Positions 1 to 5,387 of a stretch of DNA of 7,266 bases are shown here, piece after piece; the stretch's first letter is position 1, and each line of letters begins with the position of its first letter. A program made the position numbers and the translations under genes. The DNA comes from an uncultured Eubacterium sp. (lineage in GTDB: Bacteria > Bacillota > Clostridia > Lachnospirales > Lachnospiraceae), in contig CABRZK010000127.1 of the NCBI GenBank assembly GCA_902475415.1, positions 1 to 7,266 on the forward strand, written 5' to 3'. Below the pieces are notes generated by a model, which did not search any database, was not told where the DNA came from, and was given only the letters and a program-made list of their open reading frames with translations.

Positions 1-531
1 TGCATCAAAAAATGCCTGGATCAGCTTCTCCGCATCTTTGATCGAAGTCATTTTCGGAAATACCGTATTTCCCCAACATATTTTCCCATTATCATATACA
101 TTTCCAAATGGGTAATAACATAACCTGCTGGCCGGCCCGATCATCCCGGATTCATCCCGCTTTAAGGCAAAACAAAAAGAGGCGGATACCATCCCCTCTC
201 TTACCTTAAACAGAAATGCCAGATCCGGAAACACAACCTGCTTTGGCACTCCAAACAGATAAATAACCCCCAGATGTGCCGAAACCGTGATGATCACATC
301 AAAACTCTGTTCCTTATTCTGGATCAGTACCCCGTCATAAAATCCATTTGGTATCTGTCCAATTTCAAGGCATCTCTCCTGCTCTGCTTCAATCGTGCTC
401 ATGGCTCTGATGAAATCGGCCATCGTAACTGTTTTTTGAACAGCACTTCCGTCACCGAAGGAAAATTCCACTCGAACTTTTGCGAAAGTTTCCTCATCAC
501 TGACTGCTGCCCATTTTACAATATTGCTCAC
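1..531 (-). CDS. Prokaryotic E2-like protein, family D (PRTRC protein B type), 3' end outside window
   Basis: This frame is open for 177 codons from a GTG at 531 to the left edge, with no stop, so the C-terminus is missing. GTG is the chosen start because a strong AGGAGG (538-543) sits six bases upstream and the frame closes at 565-567 with no ATG between. The protein resembles the Prok-E2_D / PRTRC-B family, bacterial relatives of ubiquitin-conjugating E2 enzymes. The key stretch is around residues 140-156, YPFGNVYDNGKICWGN, where Cys152 (codon 76-78) lies in a context like the HPN...NG.ICL active-site motif of eukaryotic E2s. Known relatives occur with ThiF/E1-like and ubiquitin-like partners on plasmids and integrative elements; none of these partners is visible here. 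It follows the 86-residue gene by 13 bases, so the two are probably one transcript. The family call is fairly sure, but the activity is inferred. Confidence 0.75.
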   Translation of the reverse strand, partial: MSNIVKWAAVSDEETFAKVRVEFSFGDGSAVQKTVTMADFIRAMSTIEAEQERCLEIGQIPNGFYDGVLIQNKEQSFDVIITVSAHLGVIYLFGVPKQVVFPDLAFLFKVREGMVSASFCFALKRDESGMIGPASRLCYYPFGNVYDNGKICWGNTVFPKMTSIKDAEKLIQAFFDA

Positions 532-544
532 TTTCTCCCTCCTC

Positions 545-805
545 TTACAGCATTCTCCGTCGTTTCACTACAGAACAGCGCTTGATCTGTTCAAAAAAGC
601 TATGCACCAGTGCCTCCGAATTGTACCGCGTCTGATATGCCCATACTCCGGCATCAAGAACATCAAACAATTCTTCGATTGGAATTTCTCTGGTGATCGG
701 ACTCTCCGGTGAAAAAAATGCCGCTTCATTCCGTCGTTCCTTTTGCTTTTTTTCATCCCATCGCTCTTCATAGAGCAGTTCATACATCCGTGTAACCTCG
801 GACAT
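545..805 (-). CDS. Small charged protein of unknown function upstream of the E2-like gene
   Basis: An 86-residue protein that I do not recognise. The ATG at 805 is preceded by a good ribosome binding site (GGAAAGGAG, about seven bases away), which supports a real gene. It is hydrophilic and probably mostly helical. A Glu/Lys/Arg-rich stretch lies at about residues 13-27, a likely helical segment (EELFDVLDAGVWAYQTRY) at about 43-60, and a basic tail ends in KRRRML. There is no signal peptide, membrane segment or Cys cluster, and it does not look like a beta-grasp ubiquitin-like fold, so it is unlikely to be the modifier of the neighbouring E2. Its stop lies 13 bases before the GTG of the E2-like gene, so co-transcription and possibly translational coupling are expected. 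Confidence 0.65.
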   Translation of the reverse strand: MSEVTRMYELLYEERWDEKKQKERRNEAAFFSPESPITREIPIEELFDVLDAGVWAYQTRYNSEALVHSFFEQIKRCSVVKRRRML

Positions 806-838
806 AGTTTCTCTCCTTTCCTGGTTCGTCTATAAAAT

Positions 839-870
839 AAAAAAAGCCAATGCACACTCATGCATTGACT
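839..870 (-). terminator. Intrinsic terminator within the leader of the 86-residue/E2-like genes
   Basis: Read on the minus strand, AGUCAAUGCA pairs with UGCAUUGGCU (a 10 bp stem with one G-U pair, loop UGAGUG), followed by seven U residues and a second U-rich stretch. The stem core is the perfect inverted repeat CAATGCA (848-854) / TGCATTG (861-867). It lies about 35 bases before the ATG at 805 and downstream of a minus-strand promoter, so it would stop most transcripts before the genes unless relieved. It could also be the relic terminator of a lost gene. There is no T-run on the plus strand. Confidence 0.65.
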
Positions 871-919
871 AAAAAAATAGACTACCCCTTTTCAATGATC
901 CATGAAAGATCTCATCCAT
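869..919 (-). CDS. Possible 16-residue leader peptide
   Basis: Inside the minus-strand leader an ATG (917-919) opens a 16-codon frame, MDEIFHGSLKRGSLFF, whose TAG stop (869-871) falls at the foot of the terminator hairpin. That placement fits a ribosome-controlled attenuator, since a ribosome at the stop would cover the 5' arm. There is no convincing ribosome binding site ahead of the ATG, so this may be chance. Confidence 0.2.
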   Translation of the reverse strand: MDEIFHGSLKRGSLFF

Positions 920-960
920 GGCCAGAGGCCACTATCATCGAAAGAAATAATCTTGTTTTG

Positions 961-989
961 ATTATAACATTGCCCGGGCTAATTAACAA
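961..989 (-). promoter_or_regulatory. Sigma-A-type promoter reading towards the E2-like genes
   Basis: On the minus strand a TTGTTA -35 (984-989) is separated by exactly 17 bases from a perfect TATAAT -10 (961-966). Transcription would start near 954, leaving a leader of about 150 bases before the ATG at 805. This is the best-matching sigma-A promoter in the window. Confidence 0.65.
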
Positions 990-1047
990 GGAACATTTCT
1001 CACTGCAGGATACCATTCCTGGCATATCCCATACATATACGAAGCCA

Positions 1048-1077
1048 TTGCGCGAAAAATATAGATTAAGTTATAAT
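1048..1077 (+). promoter_or_regulatory. Possible sigma-A-type promoter upstream of the sigma factor gene
   Basis: A perfect TATAAT -10 (1072-1077) has a weak TTGCGC -35 (1048-1053) 18 bases upstream. It could supply basal transcription of the sigma/anti-sigma pair ahead of the ECF-type promoter. Confidence 0.4.
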
Positions 1078-1081
1078 TTCC

Positions 1082-1111
1082 TTGCAACTTTTTCTTCTCT
1101 TTATCCGTCTA
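1082..1111 (+). promoter_or_regulatory. ECF-type autoregulatory promoter of the sigma/anti-sigma pair
   Basis: TTGCAAC (1082-1088) and CGTCTA (1106-1111) are separated by 17 bases. The AAC in the -35 and CGTC in the -10 are the hallmarks of promoters read by SigV/SigM/SigW-type ECF factors, with the expected spacing. It lies 33 bases before the sigma gene's ATG, so the sigma factor probably activates its own operon. Confidence 0.65.
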
Positions 1112-1144
1112 ATATATGAAAACAAAAAGAAAGGAAAATATGTA

Positions 1145-1642
1145 ATGATCCATTCTAGCGCGCGGGATTCAATTACCGTACAGACCGAACAGGTCCTGAT
1201 TGAAAAATATGACCGGCTATACCGGTTAGCTTACAGCTATGTTTACAATGAAGATGATGCCCTGGATATTGTTCAGGAAAGCGCCTGCAAAGCGATATGC
1301 CAGTGCAACTCCTTAAAAGATCCCTCCAAACTTTATTCCTGGATCTGCAGGATTGTAGTAAATACCACCATGGATCTTTTAAGAAGCAGAAAAAAAGAAG
1401 ATCTGCCTGGAGAGCTTCCAGAACAGGCATCGGAAGATGTTTACCAGGAAACAGATTTAAAAAATGCCCTAGAGAGCCTGGAACCTCAAAACCGTACCAT
1501 CGTCGTCCTACGGTATTGCGAAGATATGAAACTGGAAGATATTGCACTGGCTGTAAATGAAAATCTGAGTACTGTAAAAACCAGGCTTTACCGTTCTTTA
1601 AAAAAGCTGCGTATCAACCTGGAAGCACCTGACACCAACTAA
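1145..1642 (+). CDS. sigV: ECF-family RNA polymerase sigma factor, SigV-like
   Basis: A 165-residue extracytoplasmic-function sigma factor of normal family length that directs RNA polymerase to envelope-stress promoters. Region 2 spans about residues 18-85, including YNEDDALDIVQES and the -10-recognising helix ending SWICRIVVNTTMDLLRSRKK. A short acidic linker follows, then region 4 at about 105-158 with the helix-turn-helix MKLEDIALAVNENLSTVKTRLYRS that reads the -35. I chose the ATG at 1145 because AAAGGA (1130-1135) is well placed; an upstream in-frame TTG at 1082 would start inside the promoter. An RsiV-like anti-sigma gene begins 20 bases after the stop, which is the main reason for assigning the SigV group rather than another ECF group. 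Regulation is likely autoactivation plus sequestration by the anti-sigma factor. Confidence 0.85.
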   Translation: MIHSSARDSITVQTEQVLIEKYDRLYRLAYSYVYNEDDALDIVQESACKAICQCNSLKDPSKLYSWICRIVVNTTMDLLRSRKKEDLPGELPEQASEDVYQETDLKNALESLEPQNRTIVVLRYCEDMKLEDIALAVNENLSTVKTRLYRSLKKLRINLEAPDTN

Positions 1643-1662
1643 TTCGGAAAGGAGTTCTTACT

Positions 1663-2559
1663 ATGAAAGAAAGCAATCACACTATTGATGAATTAAAGCA
1701 GGAATATGAACAGATCCCCGTTTCTCCACATGCCAAAGAACGTATTTTAGCTGGAATTGCACAGGGCAAGGCAGCAACCGCTGTCCAGTCACATTCCACA
1801 AAATCAGGCGAACGGAAAAAGAAATCACATATTATTTATATTTTACGGAACACCGGTGCAACTGCTGTGGCAGCCATGGCCGCGCTGGTAATCCTCACAA
1901 ACATAAACCCTACCATTGCAAATGCCATGGAAAATGTCCCTATCCTTGGCCCAATCTCCAAAATCGTCACCTTCCGGACTTACGAAGACCAGACCAATCA
2001 CTTTGAAGCTAAAGTGGATGTCCCAGAAATAGAGTCTGCACCGGCAGAGGTCAACCAGAGCATCGAAGAATATGCCAATGCCTTAATCGCACAGTATGAA
2101 AGCGACCTGCGCTCATCCCAGGGAGAGGGCAATTACTCGCTCACTTCTTCCTATCAGGTGGTAACGGATACCCCCAACTATCTCTGCCTGCGAATTGATA
2201 CCACTCTGGTAATGGCCAGTGGAACCGAATATACCAAAGTTTTCACCATTGATAAACGCACCGGCAAAATGATTTCTTTGTCTGATCTTTTCCGCAACAA
2301 GCCAGAAATGCTCACTGCGATCAGCGACAATATAAAGGAACAGATGCAGGCACAAATGGCCGCCGATTCCTCTGTCACCTATTTTTACAACAGCGATATG
2401 CCAGAATGGGATTTTAAAGAATTACGAGGCGATGAAAGCTTTTATTTCAATGAAAAAGGCGAACTTGTGATCACCTTTGATGAAACGGATGTTGCCCCCG
2501 CTTACATGGGCGCGGTGGAATTCGCCATCCCGCAATCAGTAACTGGCACACTGGAATAA
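1663..2559 (+). CDS. rsiV: RsiV-like transmembrane anti-sigma factor (DUF3298 domain)
   Basis: A 298-residue single-pass membrane anti-sigma factor, close in size to RsiV of Bacillus. Residues 1-62 are the basic cytoplasmic part expected to hold the sigma factor; about 63-81 form the membrane span. This is followed at once by an Ala-x-Ala signal-peptidase site (IANA, 85-88). The extracellular part has the RsiV/PdaC-type C-terminal DUF3298 domain at about 200-292, with the characteristic FYFNEKGELVITFDETDVAP and an AVEFAIP end. In B. subtilis and C. difficile, RsiV binds lysozyme, is cut by signal peptidase and then by an intramembrane protease, and so frees SigV; the same signal is inferred here. 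The ATG has a good GGAAAGGAG site upstream. No lysozyme-resistance target gene (oatA, dlt, pdaV) is adjacent, so its regulon lies elsewhere. Confidence 0.85.
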   Translation: MKESNHTIDELKQEYEQIPVSPHAKERILAGIAQGKAATAVQSHSTKSGERKKKSHIIYILRNTGATAVAAMAALVILTNINPTIANAMENVPILGPISKIVTFRTYEDQTNHFEAKVDVPEIESAPAEVNQSIEEYANALIAQYESDLRSSQGEGNYSLTSSYQVVTDTPNYLCLRIDTTLVMASGTEYTKVFTIDKRTGKMISLSDLFRNKPEMLTAISDNIKEQMQAQMAADSSVTYFYNSDMPEWDFKELRGDESFYFNEKGELVITFDETDVAPAYMGAVEFAIPQSVTGTLE

Positions 2560-2595
2560 GCGGTAAAATACTCCTTCATTAATATAAGGAAGAAA

Positions 2596-2637
2596 AAGCT
2601 GTCGCAAAATCATCAATAGATGATAGCGCTGCAGCTT
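2596..2637. terminator. Hairpin between convergent genes, probable terminator
   Basis: AAGCTG (2596-2601) pairs with CAGCTT (2632-2637), with inner pairings CGC/GCG and ATCATC/GATGAT around an AATA loop. On the minus strand the stem is followed by TTTTTCTT; on the plus strand only by a poor T-run. It is 36 bases after the rsiV stop and may serve both directions, better on the minus strand. Confidence 0.5.
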
Positions 2638-2653
2638 CCGCTTTCATACAGCA

Positions 2654-2707
2654 AAAGGGGCTGCGGTTCCATAGATAATCACTCATCTATGGAGCAACAG
2701 CCCCTTT
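2654..2707. terminator. Long GC-rich hairpin, terminator of the PTS remnant or bidirectional
   Basis: AAAGGGGCTG (2654-2663) and CAGCCCCTTT (2698-2707) form a perfect 10 bp stem. Two mismatches follow, and then an inner stem of about 11 bp containing CCATAGAT/ATCTATGG, with an AATCACTC loop. On the minus strand it ends CCCCTTTT, about 36 bases after the stop of the PTS fragment, which suggests it was that gene's own terminator. Confidence 0.65.
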
Positions 2708-2742
2708 CGTATGTCTATAGCATGAAACCAGGGAGGTCGTAC

Positions 2743-3102
2743 TTATTTGCAGAGTTTCTTGAATTCATCTGCAACAAACTGTACCTGGGTTCCAATGATG
2801 ACCTGTACGGAGGTCTTGCTTGGACGCATCACGCCAGCCACACCGGCGGACTTGATCAGCTTTTCATTGACCTTGGTATAATCCTTGACCTCAAGACGGA
2901 GTCTGGTAATGCAGTTATCAATAGAAGCCACATTCTCCGGACCGCCAACGCCTTCCAGAACGATCTTCGCTACTTCCGTGAAGTTGTTATTGGACAGAGT
3001 TACCTTGGTCTCATCTGCATCGTCATCCTCACGTCCCGGAGTCTTCAGATTAAACTTGGTAAGGAAAAAATGCATCCATATATTGCTGCTCACAGTCGGC
3101 AT
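2743..3102 (-). pseudogene. Truncated PTS permease: EIIB end of a GlcNAc/glucose-type EIICB
   Basis: Only the last part of a sugar phosphotransferase permease remains. Residues 15-25 (TKFNLKTPGRE) are the conserved link after the EIIC transporter domain. Residues about 38-119 are a complete EIIB domain with the phosphorylated cysteine in SIDNCITRLRL (Cys64). Family members carry an EIIC domain of roughly 350-400 residues before this, and it is absent. The first dozen residues (MPTVSSNIWMHF) do not look like EIIC and come from the antisense of the neighbouring membrane gene, so the break lies near 3056-3075. There is no ribosome binding site at the nominal ATG. The GlcNAc (NagE) subgroup is favoured by the linker but not certain. 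A lone EIIB cannot transport, so this is most likely a remnant. Confidence 0.8.
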
Positions 3103-3562
3103 GATTGGTGTACTTACTGTTCTCTTTTTTACTGGCGAAAGTTGGCTGGGTGGCGGCTGGTATTACATACCTGACAGGGCAATCACCATCGCGCTTGTTT
3201 TCTGCATATTCTGGCAGATTGCTTTGATAACAGGGACATTTTTCTTATCAATGCGGGTAAATAAAATCTTCTGTGGGTGGAGGAAAAGAATTGTTATGAT
3301 ACCGATGTTCGCGGCCGCAGCTTTTCTTTTCCTGTTTCTCGCATGGAACTGGCTGCTTTATAGTTTTCAATTTGAGGAAAAGGTGGAGCAGTATGATGAA
3401 CATATTGCTCTCTATGTAAATAATACGTTTGCAAGAACACGATTTAGATACCCCCATTATATGTACGAGGAAAACTGGCTGTTTATGAGAAACCTAGATG
3501 ATGAGGAACAGCAAGAAGCAGTTCTGAAATACGGAGATCCAGATAATTATTACAATGACTAA
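3101..3562 (+). CDS. Unrecognised membrane protein, probably lacking its native 5' end
   Basis: The frame is open from 2885, but everything before about 3062 is antisense to the PTS gene. Real-looking coding sequence begins near 3065 (KKCIHILLLTVG), in the middle of what should be an N-terminal membrane span. The first in-frame ATG is at 3101 and would give 153 residues; it has no good ribosome binding site. Hydrophobic segments lie at residues 1-10 (remainder of the first span), about 27-50 and 64-86. A hydrophilic tail of about 65 residues follows, rich in Tyr, Asp and Glu and ending GDPDNYYND. I do not recognise the family. The original start was probably lost at the junction with the PTS fragment, so it is either a decayed gene or one using a non-standard start. 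It lies 112 bases before the next membrane gene on the same strand. Confidence 0.5.
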   Translation: MIGVLTVLFFTGESWLGGGWYYIPDRAITIALVFCIFWQIALITGTFFLSMRVNKIFCGWRKRIVMIPMFAAAAFLFLFLAWNWLLYSFQFEEKVEQYDEHIALYVNNTFARTRFRYPHYMYEENWLFMRNLDDEEQQEAVLKYGDPDNYYND

Positions 3563-3617
3563 AGACATTTTAACAAAATGCGTAAAGAATACAAATCGGG
3601 ATTTTTACGACAAAATA

Positions 3618-3626
3618 TGATATGAT
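3618..3626 (+). promoter_or_regulatory. Possible extended -10 promoter for the multipass membrane protein gene
   Basis: TGATATGAT is a TGn-extended -10 with hexamer TATGAT (3621-3626), 48 bases before the ATG at 3675. No -35 with proper spacing is visible; TTTACG at 3604-3609 is too close. It suggests the 3675 gene can be transcribed independently of the truncated gene before it. Confidence 0.35.
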
Positions 3627-3674
3627 TTCTGTAAAAATAAACAGGATAACTTTCAATAGGGAGAAAATTGAAAA

Positions 3675-5045
3675 ATGATAGAGACACTCTGGAATTTCTT
3701 TCGATTGTATACGGCGGATGCCGATTATTTACCGGACTTTTGGCTCACAATGATACTTCTTTATCTGAATGCAGGTCTGTATCTTAACGATCTATATAAT
3801 CTGGTGAAGCGAAAGTCAAAAGCAGAAACATTCAGTCTGATGGCGATACCAGGAGTCTTTGCAGTACTCTTTGTGTCGGTGCTATCAATTTTTGCGCATG
3901 TGCCGAATCTTCAGAGCACAGCTTCACAGGCCAAACGCCTGAGCCTGATCATAACGACAACGCAGCCACAAACGAACCTTGCGCTGCTTCTTATTGTATT
4001 TCTTTATCCAATTCTATGGGGAATCGGGCTCTTACGACAGAGGAGGCATGAGCACGGCAGCCGCAAACGCTGGGTGCTGTCTTGCATTCCTGATTATATT
4101 GCATGGATCATATTGATATTGGGCATCGGTTATCACCTGTTTTTCGGGGAAAATATCCTGAATAGTGTTCTGGAAAATGCGAAGGTTGGAGATTTACTGG
4201 CCCTTTATGGCTCCTACGGAACCTGGCTCCATATATGGATGTATGGAATTTATATCCTTGCATGTAAGGAAGCGGTGCTGCTTGTCGGCCTTTTATCTGA
4301 ACTTTTGCTTATGCGGATTCCGCTTCGCTACCACAGTGGGCAGAATGCTGTTACCTTTGTCAGCTTTTATTATCTGTTTTGCCAGAATGCCATTTTTCGT
4401 GGGATTTCCCTGCTGGAAGCTGCGTTGGTGATTCCGCTTTGTGGAGTGATGCTTCGGGAAGCGGCATCGCCTTTCAGCGATTACTCGTCGATTATGATAT
4501 ACGCAGCCTTTATGCTGCTGACAGGCGCAGTGTTTGTCGTTCTTATCGTCATTGGTCCAGTCATGCGGACACTTTCATACTTTTATTCATGGGGACAGCG
4601 CAAGCAGATCAGAGAGCTTTTCTGCACGGAATATTTTCTCATGCAGCCGGTTTCCAGAAACAGATCGTTCACGGTCACTTATCATTTTATCATTGATGAA
4701 CAGGACGCAGCCGGTGTTTACTATCTTCCGCTTCTCACAGACATCAGCGGATGGATCTCCCCGAAAAAGAAAGCAGGCAAATGGAAAATGCTCTCTTTCG
4801 CAGATGGCAGAACCTTTGAAGTATCAGAGCATGAGGCCGAAGCAGCCAAGGAAATGCTCTCTTATGCGTCAAACCGTCTCTATGCCCAGAAAGTAACTGG
4901 AGAAAATAGGAACAATATACCGGACGCAAAGGAAACATGGAACCCACTCATAAATCCAGCAACAACGATATATCAGAAATTGGTCAAGATATTTTTAGGC
5001 CTGATGGTTATTCTTTTTATGATGAGCTATCAGATACTGAAGTAA
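3675..5045 (+). CDS. Multipass membrane protein of unknown function
   Basis: A 456-residue integral membrane protein that I cannot place in a family. Hydrophobic segments are seen at about residues 22-42, 54-74, 102-120, 138-158, 183-212 (possibly two), 224-260 and 271-296. A soluble region of about 130 residues follows (300-432; starts YFYSWGQRKQIRELF, contains a basic SPKKKAGKWK loop), and then one last span at about 436-452 with a four-residue tail, QILK. There is no signal peptide beyond the first span and no transporter or kinase motif. The ATG follows AGGGAG (3658-3663) at an 11-base spacing. It lies downstream of another unrecognised membrane protein and may belong to the same unit. 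Its stop codon almost touches a methyltransferase remnant, so the C-terminus could have been altered by the same rearrangement, though the final span looks complete. Confidence 0.7.
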   Translation: MIETLWNFFRLYTADADYLPDFWLTMILLYLNAGLYLNDLYNLVKRKSKAETFSLMAIPGVFAVLFVSVLSIFAHVPNLQSTASQAKRLSLIITTTQPQTNLALLLIVFLYPILWGIGLLRQRRHEHGSRKRWVLSCIPDYIAWIILILGIGYHLFFGENILNSVLENAKVGDLLALYGSYGTWLHIWMYGIYILACKEAVLLVGLLSELLLMRIPLRYHSGQNAVTFVSFYYLFCQNAIFRGISLLEAALVIPLCGVMLREAASPFSDYSSIMIYAAFMLLTGAVFVVLIVIGPVMRTLSYFYSWGQRKQIRELFCTEYFLMQPVSRNRSFTVTYHFIIDEQDAAGVYYLPLLTDISGWISPKKKAGKWKMLSFADGRTFEVSEHEAEAAKEMLSYASNRLYAQKVTGENRNNIPDAKETWNPLINPATTIYQKLVKIFLGLMVILFMMSYQILK

Positions 5046-5050
5046 TTAAA

Positions 5051-5350
5051 CATCCGGTTTTCACTGCCGGAATAAATCAGGATTGGATTTATTCCGATGA
5101 TGGCACAGCACAGTTCTGGCCGGTCGATAACTATTATCCGCCCGGAGAACGGCACACAAATTTTTTAGATTACGATGTTGTGAAACAACACCATACTTTA
5201 ACGCAGATTTTGATGGGATTGCTACATAATGGCTTTACACTACAGGCTGTGGAAGAAGCTATGCCGTCCCCAGATATGCTGGATATTCCAGGCATGAAGG
5301 ATGAACTACGCCGTCCCATGATGCTGTTGGTAAAAGCGCAAAAAAGATAA
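5051..5350 (+). pseudogene. C-terminal remnant of a class I SAM-dependent methyltransferase
   Basis: About 99 residues match my knowledge of the end of a Clostridia SAM methyltransferase family: HPVFTAGINQDWIYSDDG, then FWPVDNYYPPGERHTNFLDYDVVKQHHTLTQ, and the family tail MLDIPGMKDELRRPMMLLVKAQK. The N-terminal Rossmann part with the SAM-binding glycine motif (about 150 residues in relatives) is missing. The frame stays open back to an ATG at 4937, but 4937-5045 overlaps the end of the membrane protein gene in another frame and does not resemble a methyltransferase. The AAAGGA before that ATG is only three bases away. Without the SAM-binding half the product should be inactive. Homology begins at about 5051, just after the neighbour's stop at 5043-5045. 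Confidence 0.7.
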
Positions 5351-5387
5351 TGGGCCCGTGAGCGGAGAATCCTCCTCGGAAATCCCC

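Larger units (their letters stand above)
836..954 (-). ncRNA. Candidate attenuated leader RNA or small RNA
   Basis: The RNA from the predicted start (about 954) to the terminator (about 836-839) would be roughly 118 nt. It contains a small 5' hairpin, TGGCC-TCT-GGCCA (919-931), an optional 16-codon frame, and the terminator. The segment CATTGA (892-897, minus) could pair with TCAATG (863-868, minus) in the terminator's 5' arm, giving a weak 6 bp alternative fold. I do not recognise a known riboswitch class. It may be a cis-acting leader or a free-standing small RNA; the limits are inferred from promoter and terminator only. Confidence 0.35.

Noticed and set aside
274..712. Plus-strand open frames over the E2-like and 86-residue genes
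   Set aside because: They have no ribosome binding sites, and the minus strand here has a recognisable family, good ribosome binding sites and operon spacing.
850..1119. An 89-codon plus-strand open frame across the divergent control region
   Set aside because: It has no ribosome binding site, runs through the terminator, both promoters and the leader, and has no protein-like pattern.
2885..3100. The upstream part of the plus-strand membrane protein frame
   Set aside because: The reading is antisense to the EIIB domain and has no membrane-protein character until about 3065.
2620..3174. A 184-codon plus-strand open frame over the hairpins and PTS fragment
   Set aside because: It is antisense to a clear EIIB domain and crosses two strong hairpins, so it is a shadow frame.
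4379..4896. Overlapping plus-strand frames inside the large membrane protein gene
   Set aside because: They lack ribosome binding sites and are covered by a longer frame with consistent membrane-span composition.
3049..5051. ATTAAAC occurs at 3049-3055 and at 5045-5051, next to both rearrangement junctions, like a target-site duplication
   Set aside because: Seven AT-rich bases can recur by chance. The two flanks are fragments of unrelated genes rather than halves of one target, and no terminal inverted repeats or transposase are present.
5351..5387. A possible terminator of the SRAP operon (GGAG-GATT-CTCC on the minus strand)
   Set aside because: The stem is only four or five base pairs, and the nearest T-run is over 20 bases away.
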